DNA from: VFJQ01 sp044226525
Lineage (GTDB): Bacteria > Verrucomicrobiota > Verrucomicrobiia > Chthoniobacterales > Chthoniobacteraceae
DNA: 64,000 bases
Direction: 5' to 3'
Assembly (NCBI GenBank): GCA_044226525.1
Contig: JBGAGV010000036.1
Location: 19,692-83,691, forward strand
The notes under the pieces are model-generated. The model did not search any database, had not been told where the DNA came from, and was given only the letters and a program-made list of their open reading frames with translations. A program made the position numbers and the translations under genes. This document shows, piece by piece, positions 1-7,709 of this stretch. How positions within the stretch are numbered: position 1 is the stretch's first letter; each line of letters starts with the position of its first letter.

Positions 1-435
1 CGCGCCGGCCTCGATCAATTCCTTCCCCTTGCCCCAGAGCGACGACAGCCGCATCTCGTGCCCCACGGCCAGCTTGAGGTGCCGTTCACGCGCCGTGAGC
101 ACAAGATCGTCGCACTCCGCTTCGCTCAGGCACATTGGCTTTTCCATGAGCAAATGTTTTCCCGCCTTGAGCACGTCCAGGCCGACCTGATGGTGCAGAT
201 GCGACGGCAGCACCACATCCACCGCCTCGATAGAAGGGTCGGCGAGCAATTCGCGATAGTCCCCCACGACGCGCACCCCGGGATGGGCTTCGCGCGCCGC
301 TGCCTGGCTTTTCTCCGACCGTGCCGCAATCGCGACGAGTTCGGAGCCGGGCGATTCAACGATCGCGCGCGCATGGTGGCTGCCCCAGGCACCAAAGCCG
401 ATCAGGGCAAAACGCAGGGGGGATAAATGAGACAT
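1..435 (-). CDS. Gfo/Idh/MocA family oxidoreductase, C-terminus outside window
   Basis: The first 145 codons of an NAD(P)-dependent sugar/polyol dehydrogenase-type protein, cut by the left window edge. The N-terminus MSHLSPLRFALIGFGAWGSH carries the Rossmann GxGxxxxH pattern, and LLMEKPMCLS matches the conserved EKP motif of the family. There is no signal peptide, so it is probably cytoplasmic. It lies 76 bases downstream of the flavin monooxygenase gene on the same strand and is probably co-transcribed with it. The substrate cannot be told because the C-terminal domain is missing. Confidence 0.85.
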   Translation of the reverse strand, partial: MSHLSPLRFALIGFGAWGSHHARAIVESPGSELVAIAARSEKSQAAAREAHPGVRVVGDYRELLADPSIEAVDVVLPSHLHHQVGLDVLKAGKHLLMEKPMCLSEAECDDLVLTARERHLKLAVGHEMRLSSLWGKGKELIEAGA

Positions 436-511
436 GGTCGGGTGGTGGTAAAGGTTTTGGCGGCGCGAGGGCGAGGACGAATGCGTCGCATAGGACCTGT
501 TGACCTATTCC

Positions 512-1675
512 TCACACGCGCTCGCCTGTCGTCAGGGGCGTCACGGGCGTGCTCTCGGGCTTGCGTTGGTGGACCTCGTTCAATTTGCACGTCTTCAGCC
601 GTGGCAGGACATGACGCGCGAATAGCTCACACTCGTCACGATGCGGATAGCCCGACAGAACGAACGCGCGCATACCCATCGCGATGTAGCGATCCAGCTT
701 CGCGACGATCTGATCCGGATCGCCCACCAGTGCGCTGCCACATCCGCTTCGTGCGAGCCCCACACCGGACCAGAGATGCTCTTCAATGAACAAATCGGAA
801 TCTGCCTTCGCCCGCAGTTCATCCTGCCGTAGCACCCCCGCGCTCTGGCTGTCCTGGGAGCGGTGCTTGATCTCCTGCCCCTTGCTCAGGTCGAGCTTGG
901 AAATGAGGCGCTTCGCCGCTTCGCGAGCTTCATTCTCCGTCTCGCGCACGATGATGTGCACGCGCAGACCGAAATCGATAACCCGACCGTGCTTCGCCGC
1001 CTTCTGGCTCATGCCCTCCATCGTCGCGCGCAGGCGATCCTCCGTCTCCGGCCACATGAGAAAGACGTCGCAATGCTTCGCGCAGAGTTCCTGAGCGGCG
1101 GGCGAAATGCCGCCGAAATAAAACAATGGGCCCCCATTCTGCTGGTAAGGCTTGGCCGGCGCGGTGGTCGGCAGCGAGAAGTTGTAAAAGCGTCCCTTCC
1201 ACTCGAGCGGACCGTCCACCGTCCATAGCTTTTGCAGAATTTGAATGATCTCGCTCGATCGCTCGTAGCGATCTTCGTTCGACTCCTTCATCCCCGGCAG
1301 ATCGGACGAGATGATATTGATCGCCAGCCGCCCGCGCGCGATGTGATCGAGCGTCGCGAGCGCCCGGGCGAGCATGGGCGGATAGACCTCCCCCATGCGC
1401 AAGGCCACGAGCTGGTTGATCTGCCGCGTCTGCGCCGCCATGGCCGAAGCGAACGTCACCGGGTCCTGCCCGGCGATCCAGCCCGAAGGCAGGAGGATGT
1501 TTTGATAACCCAGTTCGTCGGCTGTCCTCACCAGGTCCCCACAATGCTCGTAGTTGCTGCGCAGGCGGCCATCGGGAACGCCGAGGTATTCATAGTCATC
1601 GCTGCACAGAGCGGAGAACCAGGCGACTTCTACCCGGGGATCTGGCGTTCGGATGTGGATGGGGGTGGGTAACAT
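512..1675 (-). CDS. LLM-class flavin-dependent monooxygenase, SsuD-like
   Basis: A 387-residue protein of the bacterial-luciferase-like family, closest by eye to FMNH2-dependent alkanesulfonate monooxygenase SsuD, which is about 380 residues. Matching blocks are LLPSGW, ARGRLAINIISSDLPG followed by DRYERSSE, LYFGGISPAAQELCAKHCDV, FGLRVHIIVRET, and the C-terminal LWSGVGLARSGCGSALVGDP and FVLSGYPH. The family uses reduced flavin from a separate reductase to oxidise sulfonates or related substrates in the cytoplasm. I start it at the ATG beginning MLPTPIHIRTPDP; the open frame upstream is antisense to the ROK gene. The gene is divergent from the ROK regulator and upstream of an oxidoreductase. 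No flavin reductase or sulfonate transporter is visible. SsuD-like is well supported; the substrate is unknown. Confidence 0.88.
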   Translation of the reverse strand: MLPTPIHIRTPDPRVEVAWFSALCSDDYEYLGVPDGRLRSNYEHCGDLVRTADELGYQNILLPSGWIAGQDPVTFASAMAAQTRQINQLVALRMGEVYPPMLARALATLDHIARGRLAINIISSDLPGMKESNEDRYERSSEIIQILQKLWTVDGPLEWKGRFYNFSLPTTAPAKPYQQNGGPLFYFGGISPAAQELCAKHCDVFLMWPETEDRLRATMEGMSQKAAKHGRVIDFGLRVHIIVRETENEAREAAKRLISKLDLSKGQEIKHRSQDSQSAGVLRQDELRAKADSDLFIEEHLWSGVGLARSGCGSALVGDPDQIVAKLDRYIAMGMRAFVLSGYPHRDECELFARHVLPRLKTCKLNEVHQRKPESTPVTPLTTGERV

Positions 1676-1694
1676 ATTACGAAAGCAAAATAAG
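1673..1694. promoter_or_regulatory. Candidate ROK-regulator operator 1
   Basis: A 22-base imperfect palindrome that on the minus strand reads CTTATTTT, then GCTTTCG, then TAATATG. It matches operator 2 (3036-3057) at 16 of 22 positions, including the whole CTTATTT half and the AATA of the other half. AT-rich inverted repeats of this kind are known for NagC/Mlc-type ROK repressors. It overlaps the monooxygenase ATG and abuts TTGACC (1695-1700), a possible -35 element for the ROK gene, so one bound protein could control both directions. This is inference from sequence only. Confidence 0.5.
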
Positions 1695-1729
1695 TTGACC
1701 CTTTTGCGACACCCGGCAAGAACTTTCTC

Positions 1730-2893
1730 GTGCGTCGCTCCGCTGCCGGCATTCGCGAAGCGCTCGGAGCCGCTGTCCTCGAACTGCGCCGCCGGGCCGC
1801 TGCGTCGCGCAGCTCCCTCTCGGAAGCACTCGGCATCGCCGCCTCGACCGGAGGCCTTTACGTCGATCTCCTCATCGACGCTGGCTACGTCACCGAGGCG
1901 GGGTTCAGCCAGGGTGCCATGGGGCGGCCACGGCGGTCCCTTGCTCTGCGCGCCGAGGCAGGCTGGTTTGCCGGTGTCGAATTTCACGCCGCGCGCGTGC
2001 AGGCGGTCCGGGTCGATTTCGGCGGCCAGCCCAGCACCGCGGAAGAACAAGCACTTCCTCCGGGTGCGGATGCCCAGGACGTCATCAAAGCTGTGGGACA
2101 AAGCATCGAAAACCTTGCCGCGAAGGCCACGGGGCCGCTGCTGGGCATCGGCGTGGGCGCACCGGGTGTCATCGACCCGCGCGGAGGCATCAGCCGTGAA
2201 TACCGCTATATCGCCCAATGGCGCGATGTCGCGGTCGAGGAAGCCCTGCGGGCTCGCTTCGCCGTGCCCGTCGCACTGGAGAATAACCTTCGCACGATCG
2301 CGCTGGCCGAGCGTTGGTTTGGCGGTGGCACCGCCCTCGACCATTTCGTCTGCCTCGGCCTGCGCTCAGGCGTTGGCGCCGGCATTGTGGTAAATGGAGA
2401 ACTCGTCTGCGGTTCCCACCACGCGGCGGGTGAAGTCGGAAGCTGGCCCTGGCCTTTCGGCCACAGCGGCGAGCGACGTGATCTCCAATCAAGCCTCTCC
2501 GCACCCGCCATTTATCGGCGCGTGATGCGCCTGCTCGAGACCGACCCCGTCGCGCCTGACCTCCGCGACGCCTTTGCACAACTGGCAGAGACCTTCCGCA
2601 TTGGCAGCAGCGTCTCCGCAGTCTGGCAACCGGTCGTTGCCGACCTCGCGCAGTTCATCGCCTGTCTCCATCTGCTGCTGAATCCCAACGCCTTTTTCCT
2701 CCACGGGCCCCTCACCGCCCTCGGCGGCGATTTCTGCGAAGCGATTTCTGCCGCCGCGCACGAGATGAGTGGGAGCGCAACGGCCGTGCCACTCTGCCTG
2801 CTCCCCTCCAAAATGGGCGACGAAGCCGGCGCCTTGGGTGCTGCCGGCTTCGCCATGGAGCGGTGGCAGCCGCCGTTGAAGGCACCCGCATAG
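1730..2893 (+). CDS. ROK family transcriptional repressor
   Basis: A 387-residue protein with an N-terminal winged-helix segment (about residues 5-75, ending in the typical GRPRRSLAL) and a ROK sugar-binding domain (GIGVGAPGVIDP near 139-150, LRSGVGAGIVVNGE near 211-224, HHAAGEVGSW near 230-239). The position of the catalytic Asp of ROK kinases reads ENNLRTIALAE (184-194), so Asp is replaced by Asn. The CxCGxxGC zinc motif is also absent. It is therefore expected to sense a sugar without phosphorylating it. It starts at GTG with no strong ribosome binding site. It lies divergent to the monooxygenase and upstream of an exported oxidoreductase, with palindromes at both sites, which suggests local regulation. 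Confidence 0.85.
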   Translation: MRRSAAGIREALGAAVLELRRRAAASRSSLSEALGIAASTGGLYVDLLIDAGYVTEAGFSQGAMGRPRRSLALRAEAGWFAGVEFHAARVQAVRVDFGGQPSTAEEQALPPGADAQDVIKAVGQSIENLAAKATGPLLGIGVGAPGVIDPRGGISREYRYIAQWRDVAVEEALRARFAVPVALENNLRTIALAERWFGGGTALDHFVCLGLRSGVGAGIVVNGELVCGSHHAAGEVGSWPWPFGHSGERRDLQSSLSAPAIYRRVMRLLETDPVAPDLRDAFAQLAETFRIGSSVSAVWQPVVADLAQFIACLHLLLNPNAFFLHGPLTALGGDFCEAISAAAHEMSGSATAVPLCLLPSKMGDEAGALGAAGFAMERWQPPLKAPA

Positions 2894-3035
2894 CGAGAAT
2901 CCGTGGGTGTTTGGCCTTTAGGATTGCTCCAAAACGGCGCAGCCGCAGGGTGCTCACCGGCGCGGCTCTCCGCCGCCTTTCCGAAGTCTCAGCCCACCGC
3001 GAAAGGCAGTTGTTTCCTTTCGAACGCCCCTCAGA

Positions 3036-3057
3036 CTTATTTCTCATTCAAAATAAG
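3036..3057. promoter_or_regulatory. Candidate ROK-regulator operator 2
   Basis: A strong inverted repeat, CTTATTT then 8 bases then AAATAAG, with perfect 7-base arms. It ends directly against the ATG at 3058. It shares CTTATTT, a central TTC and AATA with operator 1. Its position over the translation start leaves no room for a standard Shine-Dalgarno sequence, so bound repressor could block both transcription and initiation. The regulator is inferred from proximity to the ROK gene. Confidence 0.55.
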
Positions 3058-4359
3058 ATGAATCCCCTCACCCCTCCTCTTGCCCGGCGCCAATTCACCG
3101 CTGGCGCCGTCGCTGCCACCGCCCTCTCCTATCTCCCCCTCGAACGCTCCGCTCACGCCGCCGGCAGCGAAACCCTCCGGCTCGCCCTTGTCGGTTGCGG
3201 CGGTCGTGGCACCGGCGCAGCGGGCCAGGCGCTCTCCGCTGAAAAGGGCGTGAAGCTCGTCGCCATGGCCGACCTCTTCCCCGAGCGTCTCGAGCTCAGT
3301 TACAAAACCCTCCAGGCCGCGCACGAAGACCAGGTCAGCGTCAGCGATTCCGCCAAGTTCATCGGCTTCGACGCTTACAAGGAAGCCATCGCCAGGGCCG
3401 ACGTCGTCATCTGCACGACGTCGCCGGGGTTTCGCGTGCTGCATTTCGAGGAAGCCGTCCGCCAGGGCAAACATTGCTTCCTCGAAAAGCCCGTCGCCGT
3501 CGATGCCCCCTCCGTGCGGCGCGTCCTCGCCGCCGCCGCGGAAGCGAAGAAAAAAGGGCTCAAGGTTGGGTGCGGCTTCCAGCGGCATCATCAACCGGCG
3601 TATCTCGAAGCGATCGAAAAAGTCCGCAGCGGTGCGATCGGCGACATCACGTCCATGTCCGTTTACTGGCTCGGCAATTCTCGCTCCGGTCTCCCGCGCA
3701 ACCCCGGCGAAAGCGAACTGAATTACCAGATGCGGAACTGGTATTTCTTCACGTGGCTCTCGGGTGATCACATTGCGGAACAACACTGCCACAACATCGA
3801 TGCTGCCCTGTGGTTCAAGGGCACCCATCCCGTTCGCGCGCAGGGCATGGGCGGCCGGCAGGTTCGCACGAGCAAGGAACACGGCCAGATTTTCGATCAC
3901 CACTTCGTCGAATACGAATTCGAGGACGGCACGCGCCTCTACAGCCAGAGCCGGCAGGGACAGGTCGGCGCGTTCGCGAAAGTCGGCGAACGGATCGAAG
4001 GCACGAAGGGGGTGCTCGATACCACCCGCTTCACGATCACCGGCGCCAATCCATGGCGCTACAAAGACGAAAAGGGCGGAGCCAAAGACGCGTATCAGAT
4101 CGAACACAACGATCTCTTCGCAGCCATCCGAGCCGGCACGGACTACAACGAAGTCGAGCGCAGCGCGATCAGCACGATGACCGCGATCATGGGCCGCATG
4201 GCTACGTATTCCGGCAAACAGATCGAATGGGAGCAGGCGTTCAATTCCCAGCTCGAGCTCGGCCCCCGCCTCGTGACGGACTCCACCGAACCACCCGTCA
4301 AGCCGGACGCCGATGGCTTCTATCCAGTCGCAATGCCGGGGCGCACGGTGGCGTTTTGA
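3058..4359 (+). CDS. Tat-exported Gfo/Idh/MocA oxidoreductase
   Basis: A 433-residue NAD(P)-dependent dehydrogenase-type protein exported by the Tat route: the leader contains LARRQFTAGAVAATALSYL and an AHA-A cleavage region. The Rossmann glycine motif is LALVGCGGRGTG, and CFLEKPVAVDAP holds the conserved EKP. The family oxidises or isomerises sugars and polyols; the substrate is not readable from the sequence. The start was chosen at MNPLTPPLARRQF because the twin-arginine leader begins there; the frame upstream has no leader. It follows the ROK repressor by 164 bases with an operator-like palindrome touching its start codon, so it is probably a target of that repressor. Confidence 0.88.
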   Translation: MNPLTPPLARRQFTAGAVAATALSYLPLERSAHAAGSETLRLALVGCGGRGTGAAGQALSAEKGVKLVAMADLFPERLELSYKTLQAAHEDQVSVSDSAKFIGFDAYKEAIARADVVICTTSPGFRVLHFEEAVRQGKHCFLEKPVAVDAPSVRRVLAAAAEAKKKGLKVGCGFQRHHQPAYLEAIEKVRSGAIGDITSMSVYWLGNSRSGLPRNPGESELNYQMRNWYFFTWLSGDHIAEQHCHNIDAALWFKGTHPVRAQGMGGRQVRTSKEHGQIFDHHFVEYEFEDGTRLYSQSRQGQVGAFAKVGERIEGTKGVLDTTRFTITGANPWRYKDEKGGAKDAYQIEHNDLFAAIRAGTDYNEVERSAISTMTAIMGRMATYSGKQIEWEQAFNSQLELGPRLVTDSTEPPVKPDADGFYPVAMPGRTVAF

Positions 4360-4404
4360 TTGGCGAACCCGTCCGTCGGCCGCCGTTTCGTGCGAGCGCG
4401 AGGT

Positions 4405-5418
4405 TCAGTGAAACTCGACCTCAACATCATCGAAATCGATCGTGCCCGTAGAGCCGTTTGGGCCGAGCACGATGCGCAGAGACCTCGCGGTCGGCGGCAG
4501 TTGCATGCGCCCGCCGAACTTTCGCCAGCTTGAATCCTGGCTGGCCGAGGCCCACGCATTGCAGACCTCCTGCTCATTGGCATCGCGGGCGATGAAATGA
4601 ACGCCCGGACTGAGGTTGTGACCTTTTCCGCTGATCGAGCTCCCCTTCACCCGCATGCGCACGGAATAGCTCAGCGCTTTGGTTTTGGCAGGCAGCGCAA
4701 TCTGGCTGCCAAGCACGAGGTCGGCGTGCGGTTGAGGAGATGCGCGTTTGAACCGCAAAAAACGATCCATTCCTTCCGTCACCAGCGTGGCATCCGCGGC
4801 GGGCGTCTCCGCACTCACGGACCGCCACTCCGCCGGCACCGAACCGTTATCTCCTTCGGTAAAATCTCCATTCGGCACGGCATTGCGCTCGGCCTTTCCA
4901 CTGGCTGCATCCATGAGCGCCACTGCTCGCATTCTCTCGTTCGAAACCGCATCGGCCAATTCGGCATCCATCGATTTCGCTGCCCCAGCCTCCAGCGTGG
5001 CGAGCACACGCAAATACCGGGAAGCAGCCTCGCGCTGGCGCGATGGCATGGCCCGCGCCGCACTGGCTGCCGCCATCAAATACCCATCTCGCGCGGGGGC
5101 GAGCTGACGCGGCAGATCGGTGGGAAAGATCTCCGGGAGCTCTCCCCGCCCGAGGGCTTCGAGTTCCGTATTCACGGCGGCGATGACGTTGGTCTTCCCC
5201 GCCACGCCCGCGGCCTTCCCGGCTGCGGCCAGGGCTGCGCGGTAGCGTTCCCGTGGAACCTTAAGCTGGGCGTCTTTCAAGGCGTCCAGGGCCGCGCACT
5301 CCTGGTCGAAGCGATCCACGTAAGGCTTGAGTGCCGGAGGCATTTCCCCAGCGACCGTGAGGTGCGGGATCAGAAAAGCGAGCACGGACACACAGCGAGA
5401 AAGGAGGATCGCGTTCAT
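4405..5418 (-). CDS. Secreted protein with C-terminal carbohydrate-binding-like domain
   Basis: A 337-residue protein with a signal peptide (MNAILLSRCVSVLAFLIPHL, then TVAGEM). The middle is rich in Ala, Arg and Glu and probably helical (about residues 25-170). The C-terminal part starts at NAVPNGDFTEG and ends with TIDFDDVEVEF, the pattern of a beta-sandwich carbohydrate-binding module of the CBM4/9 type. No catalytic motif is seen. It may bind glycans at the cell surface or help another enzyme. It is divergent from the amidohydrolase-like gene at 5559. Confidence 0.7.
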   Translation of the reverse strand: MNAILLSRCVSVLAFLIPHLTVAGEMPPALKPYVDRFDQECAALDALKDAQLKVPRERYRAALAAAGKAAGVAGKTNVIAAVNTELEALGRGELPEIFPTDLPRQLAPARDGYLMAAASAARAMPSRQREAASRYLRVLATLEAGAAKSMDAELADAVSNERMRAVALMDAASGKAERNAVPNGDFTEGDNGSVPAEWRSVSAETPAADATLVTEGMDRFLRFKRASPQPHADLVLGSQIALPAKTKALSYSVRMRVKGSSISGKGHNLSPGVHFIARDANEQEVCNAWASASQDSSWRKFGGRMQLPPTARSLRIVLGPNGSTGTIDFDDVEVEFH

Positions 5419-5558
5419 GAGGAGTAGATGCGGTGAAGCGAAGGCTAGGTTGACCGACGGTGCGCGCTCTCCCTCGCTTGCGATAGGATTGGCCTCCATT
5501 GGCGTGCCACCTGCATGCAGGACTTGCGAGCCAGTCGGCCAACGGGCTTAATCCGCTC

Positions 5559-6455
5559 ATGCGTTTCCGCCCCTGGTTCGTTTTCTTCGCTTGCGCCCTG
5601 CTCACACCCGCACTCGTCGCAGCGGAATTCAAGCCGGGCGAAAGCGCTTTCGCCGACAAAAAATACGTCGAATACGTCGCGGGCGATCTGCCATTGGTGA
5701 TCTGTGCGCCGCACGGCGGACGCGAGAAACCCGCGGAAATTCCTTCCCGCCAGCAAGGCGTGGTGCAGATGGACACGAACACGCAGGAACTCGCCCGTGC
5801 TATTGGCGACGAGGTCTTCGCCCGCACCGGGCACCACGCGCACCTCATTCTTTCGCGGCTGCACCGTGAAAAACTCGATCCGAATCGCGAAGTCGTCGAA
5901 GCCGCCGCAGGCGATCCCATCGCAGAGAAAACGTGGAAGCAATACCACGGCTTCATCGACCAGGCCGTGGCTGTGGCGATCAAGCAGGCAGGCAAAGCAT
6001 TCTTCATCGACCTTCACGGCCAGGGGCACAAAGACAAGCGTCTCGAACTCGGCTATCTGCACTCGCAGGAATTGCTGGGGAAATCCGACGCGGAACTCAA
6101 CGCACCTGCGACCGCTGCTGCCGGCAGCCTGCGACGCATCGCGGAGAAATCAAAGCTCTCCTACGTCGAACTCCTCCGTGGCCCGCGCAGCCTCGGCGCC
6201 ATGCTTCAGACCAAAGGTTTCCCCTGCACCCCGAGCCCCGAGCGCCCCGTGCCGAACCTTCCCTATTTCCAAGGCGGCTATACCGTCCGCCGTCACGTCG
6301 CGCCCGACTCACCGGTGGCCGGCTTGCAAATCGAGTGCAATCTCGAAGGCGTCCGCGACACCGCAGCGAATCGGGAACGCTTCGCCACCGCGCTCGTCGC
6401 GGTGCTACGTGAATATCTCGCCGAGCACTTCGACCTGAAGCTGCCGCAGAAGTAA
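5559..6455 (+). CDS. Exported N-formylglutamate amidohydrolase-like protein
   Basis: A 298-residue protein with a signal peptide (MRFRPWFVFFACALLTPALV, then AA-EF). Family motifs are ICAPHGG near the start of the mature domain, LDPNREV, the metal-binding FIDLHGQGH, and LQIECNLEGVR near the C-terminus. These match the N-formylglutamate amidohydrolase superfamily, zinc amidases related to carboxypeptidases. Classical HutG-type enzymes are cytoplasmic and act in histidine breakdown. Export and the lack of hut genes nearby argue for another amide substrate. The start was set at the signal-peptide methionine. Confidence 0.75.
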   Translation: MRFRPWFVFFACALLTPALVAAEFKPGESAFADKKYVEYVAGDLPLVICAPHGGREKPAEIPSRQQGVVQMDTNTQELARAIGDEVFARTGHHAHLILSRLHREKLDPNREVVEAAAGDPIAEKTWKQYHGFIDQAVAVAIKQAGKAFFIDLHGQGHKDKRLELGYLHSQELLGKSDAELNAPATAAAGSLRRIAEKSKLSYVELLRGPRSLGAMLQTKGFPCTPSPERPVPNLPYFQGGYTVRRHVAPDSPVAGLQIECNLEGVRDTAANRERFATALVAVLREYLAEHFDLKLPQK

Positions 6456-6481
6456 CGCGGGCGCGAACAGGATTACCCGCT

Positions 6482-6889
6482 TCAGGCCCACACGAAATGG
6501 ATCGGCTTGTCCATTTCGGGGTGCAGGCTCGCATGCACGGGGCAGCTTAGAATCGCACGCTCGATGGCTGCACGATGCGGATTATCGGCGGGCAGTGGGA
6601 TGCGCATTTCCGTGACGAGCCGCGCGATGCGGCGCACGGGCACGGCGGTCATTTCTTTTTGCACCCGCGCGGTGGCACCGCGGACATCCAGTCCGTTCTT
6701 CTGGGCATAGATGCCAAGAATGGTGAGCACACAGGTGCCAAGCGCGGTGCCGACGAGATCGGTGGGCGAGAAAAGTTCGCCTTTGCCGCAATTATCGACC
6801 GGCGCATCGGTCTCCAGCTTCGCTCCGGAAGGACCATGCGTCGCGAGCGTGTGCAGGTCGCCCTGATAGATGACATCGACTTGAACCAT
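6482..6889 (-). CDS. OsmC family protein
   Basis: A 135-residue protein of normal OsmC length. It keeps the two redox cysteines of the family, one in the helix FSPTDLVGTALGTCVLTI and one in AILSCPVHASL. Members reduce organic hydroperoxides or act as small redox proteins. It begins 7 bases after the MpaA-like gene on the same strand, so the two are probably one operon. The start is at MVQVDVIYQGDL. A role in oxidative defence is inferred from the family only. Confidence 0.85.
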   Translation of the reverse strand: MVQVDVIYQGDLHTLATHGPSGAKLETDAPVDNCGKGELFSPTDLVGTALGTCVLTILGIYAQKNGLDVRGATARVQKEMTAVPVRRIARLVTEMRIPLPADNPHRAAIERAILSCPVHASLHPEMDKPIHFVWA

Positions 6890-6896
6890 GCCGCCA

Positions 6897-7709
6897 TCAA
6901 TGTTCGTGCCAGCACGCGGCGTGAAGCATTTTCTCCACGGCGGGACGCGCGGCATCGAGATAAGCGGCCGCATCCTGGCTCCACAGGCGCTGCACGATAT
7001 CCCAATGATCACCCGGCAACGGCTCGGGACGCGGCAGGCGCGGATCGTAGGGAAGCTCGAGCGTGATCATCGCCGGCTGCGTGCCATCCGGATAGGTGAC
7101 GCTGTAACCGGCCCATTGTCCCATCGAGCCCGGACACTCGACATACGTCTGTTCCAGCCGGCGCTGGCCGCGACCAATTTCGGTGACGCGCAATCGATAC
7201 GGCGCCCGCTCTTCCTCGCTGAGCACGGCCCACATGGCTTCTGCCAGCGCGGTGGATTGCGGACCATCAGCATCGATCTCCCCGAGCGCCCAGTGCAGCG
7301 ACACGATTTTTTGCGGCCGGCGCGCGAGCACGAACTCCGAGAGCGCTTTCGATTCGGGTTCGCTCAGCGGGTGGCTCCCAGACGGTTCTTCACTCTCGGG
7401 GTGCCAGTTGTAATCGAAATTGCGGTTCAGATCGACGCCATTAGCATTGTAGCGCGTGCCCCGCTCCGCACCGTCGGGATTGAGCAAAGGCAGCAGCGCG
7501 ACGCCCGGCGTCCCCGGCGCAAAGTCAATGACGAGATCCACGGTGGCGGGCTCGTCGCCGTGAAATCCTCCGATGATCAAGGTGCGAATGCGTTCGCGCT
7601 CCGCCCAGACTTCAATGGGGCGGCCTTCGACGGAACGACCAATCACGAGCGGTTTTACAGACTTCACGGCGCGCACTTTTTCAGACAAATCGCCCGGGTG
7701 GAAATCCAA
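6897..7709 (-). CDS. mpaA: M14-family murein peptide amidase, MpaA-like
   Basis: A zinc carboxypeptidase of family M14, about 270 residues, without a signal peptide. The zinc ligands are in GGFHGDEPA and the later His of SLHWAL; LLNPDG and NGVDLNRNFDYN are classic M14 blocks, and the catalytic Glu is in TLELPY. MpaA cleaves the gamma-D-Glu to diaminopimelate bond of murein tripeptide in the cytoplasm. Next to it, divergent, is a dipeptide epimerase, the same partnership as mpaA/ycjG in Escherichia coli, which supports murein-peptide recycling. The start is uncertain: TTG at 7709 overlaps the epimerase gene by 12 bases, and a GTG at 7676 (MRAVKSVKPLVIG) would remove the overlap. Confidence 0.8.
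   Translation of the reverse strand: MDFHPGDLSEKVRAVKSVKPLVIGRSVEGRPIEVWAERERIRTLIIGGFHGDEPATVDLVIDFAPGTPGVALLPLLNPDGAERGTRYNANGVDLNRNFDYNWHPESEEPSGSHPLSEPESKALSEFVLARRPQKIVSLHWALGEIDADGPQSTALAEAMWAVLSEEERAPYRLRVTEIGRGQRRLEQTYVECPGSMGQWAGYSVTYPDGTQPAMITLELPYDPRLPRPEPLPGDHWDIVQRLWSQDAAAYLDAARPAVEKMLHAACWHEH

Noticed and set aside
1676..2344. N-terminal extension of the monooxygenase frame by about 220 codons
   Set aside because: It is antisense to the ROK gene, and family homology begins exactly at MLPTPIHIRTPDP.
6888..7697. Long plus-strand extension upstream of the dipeptide epimerase
   Set aside because: It is the complement of the MpaA-like gene and has no enolase-family features.
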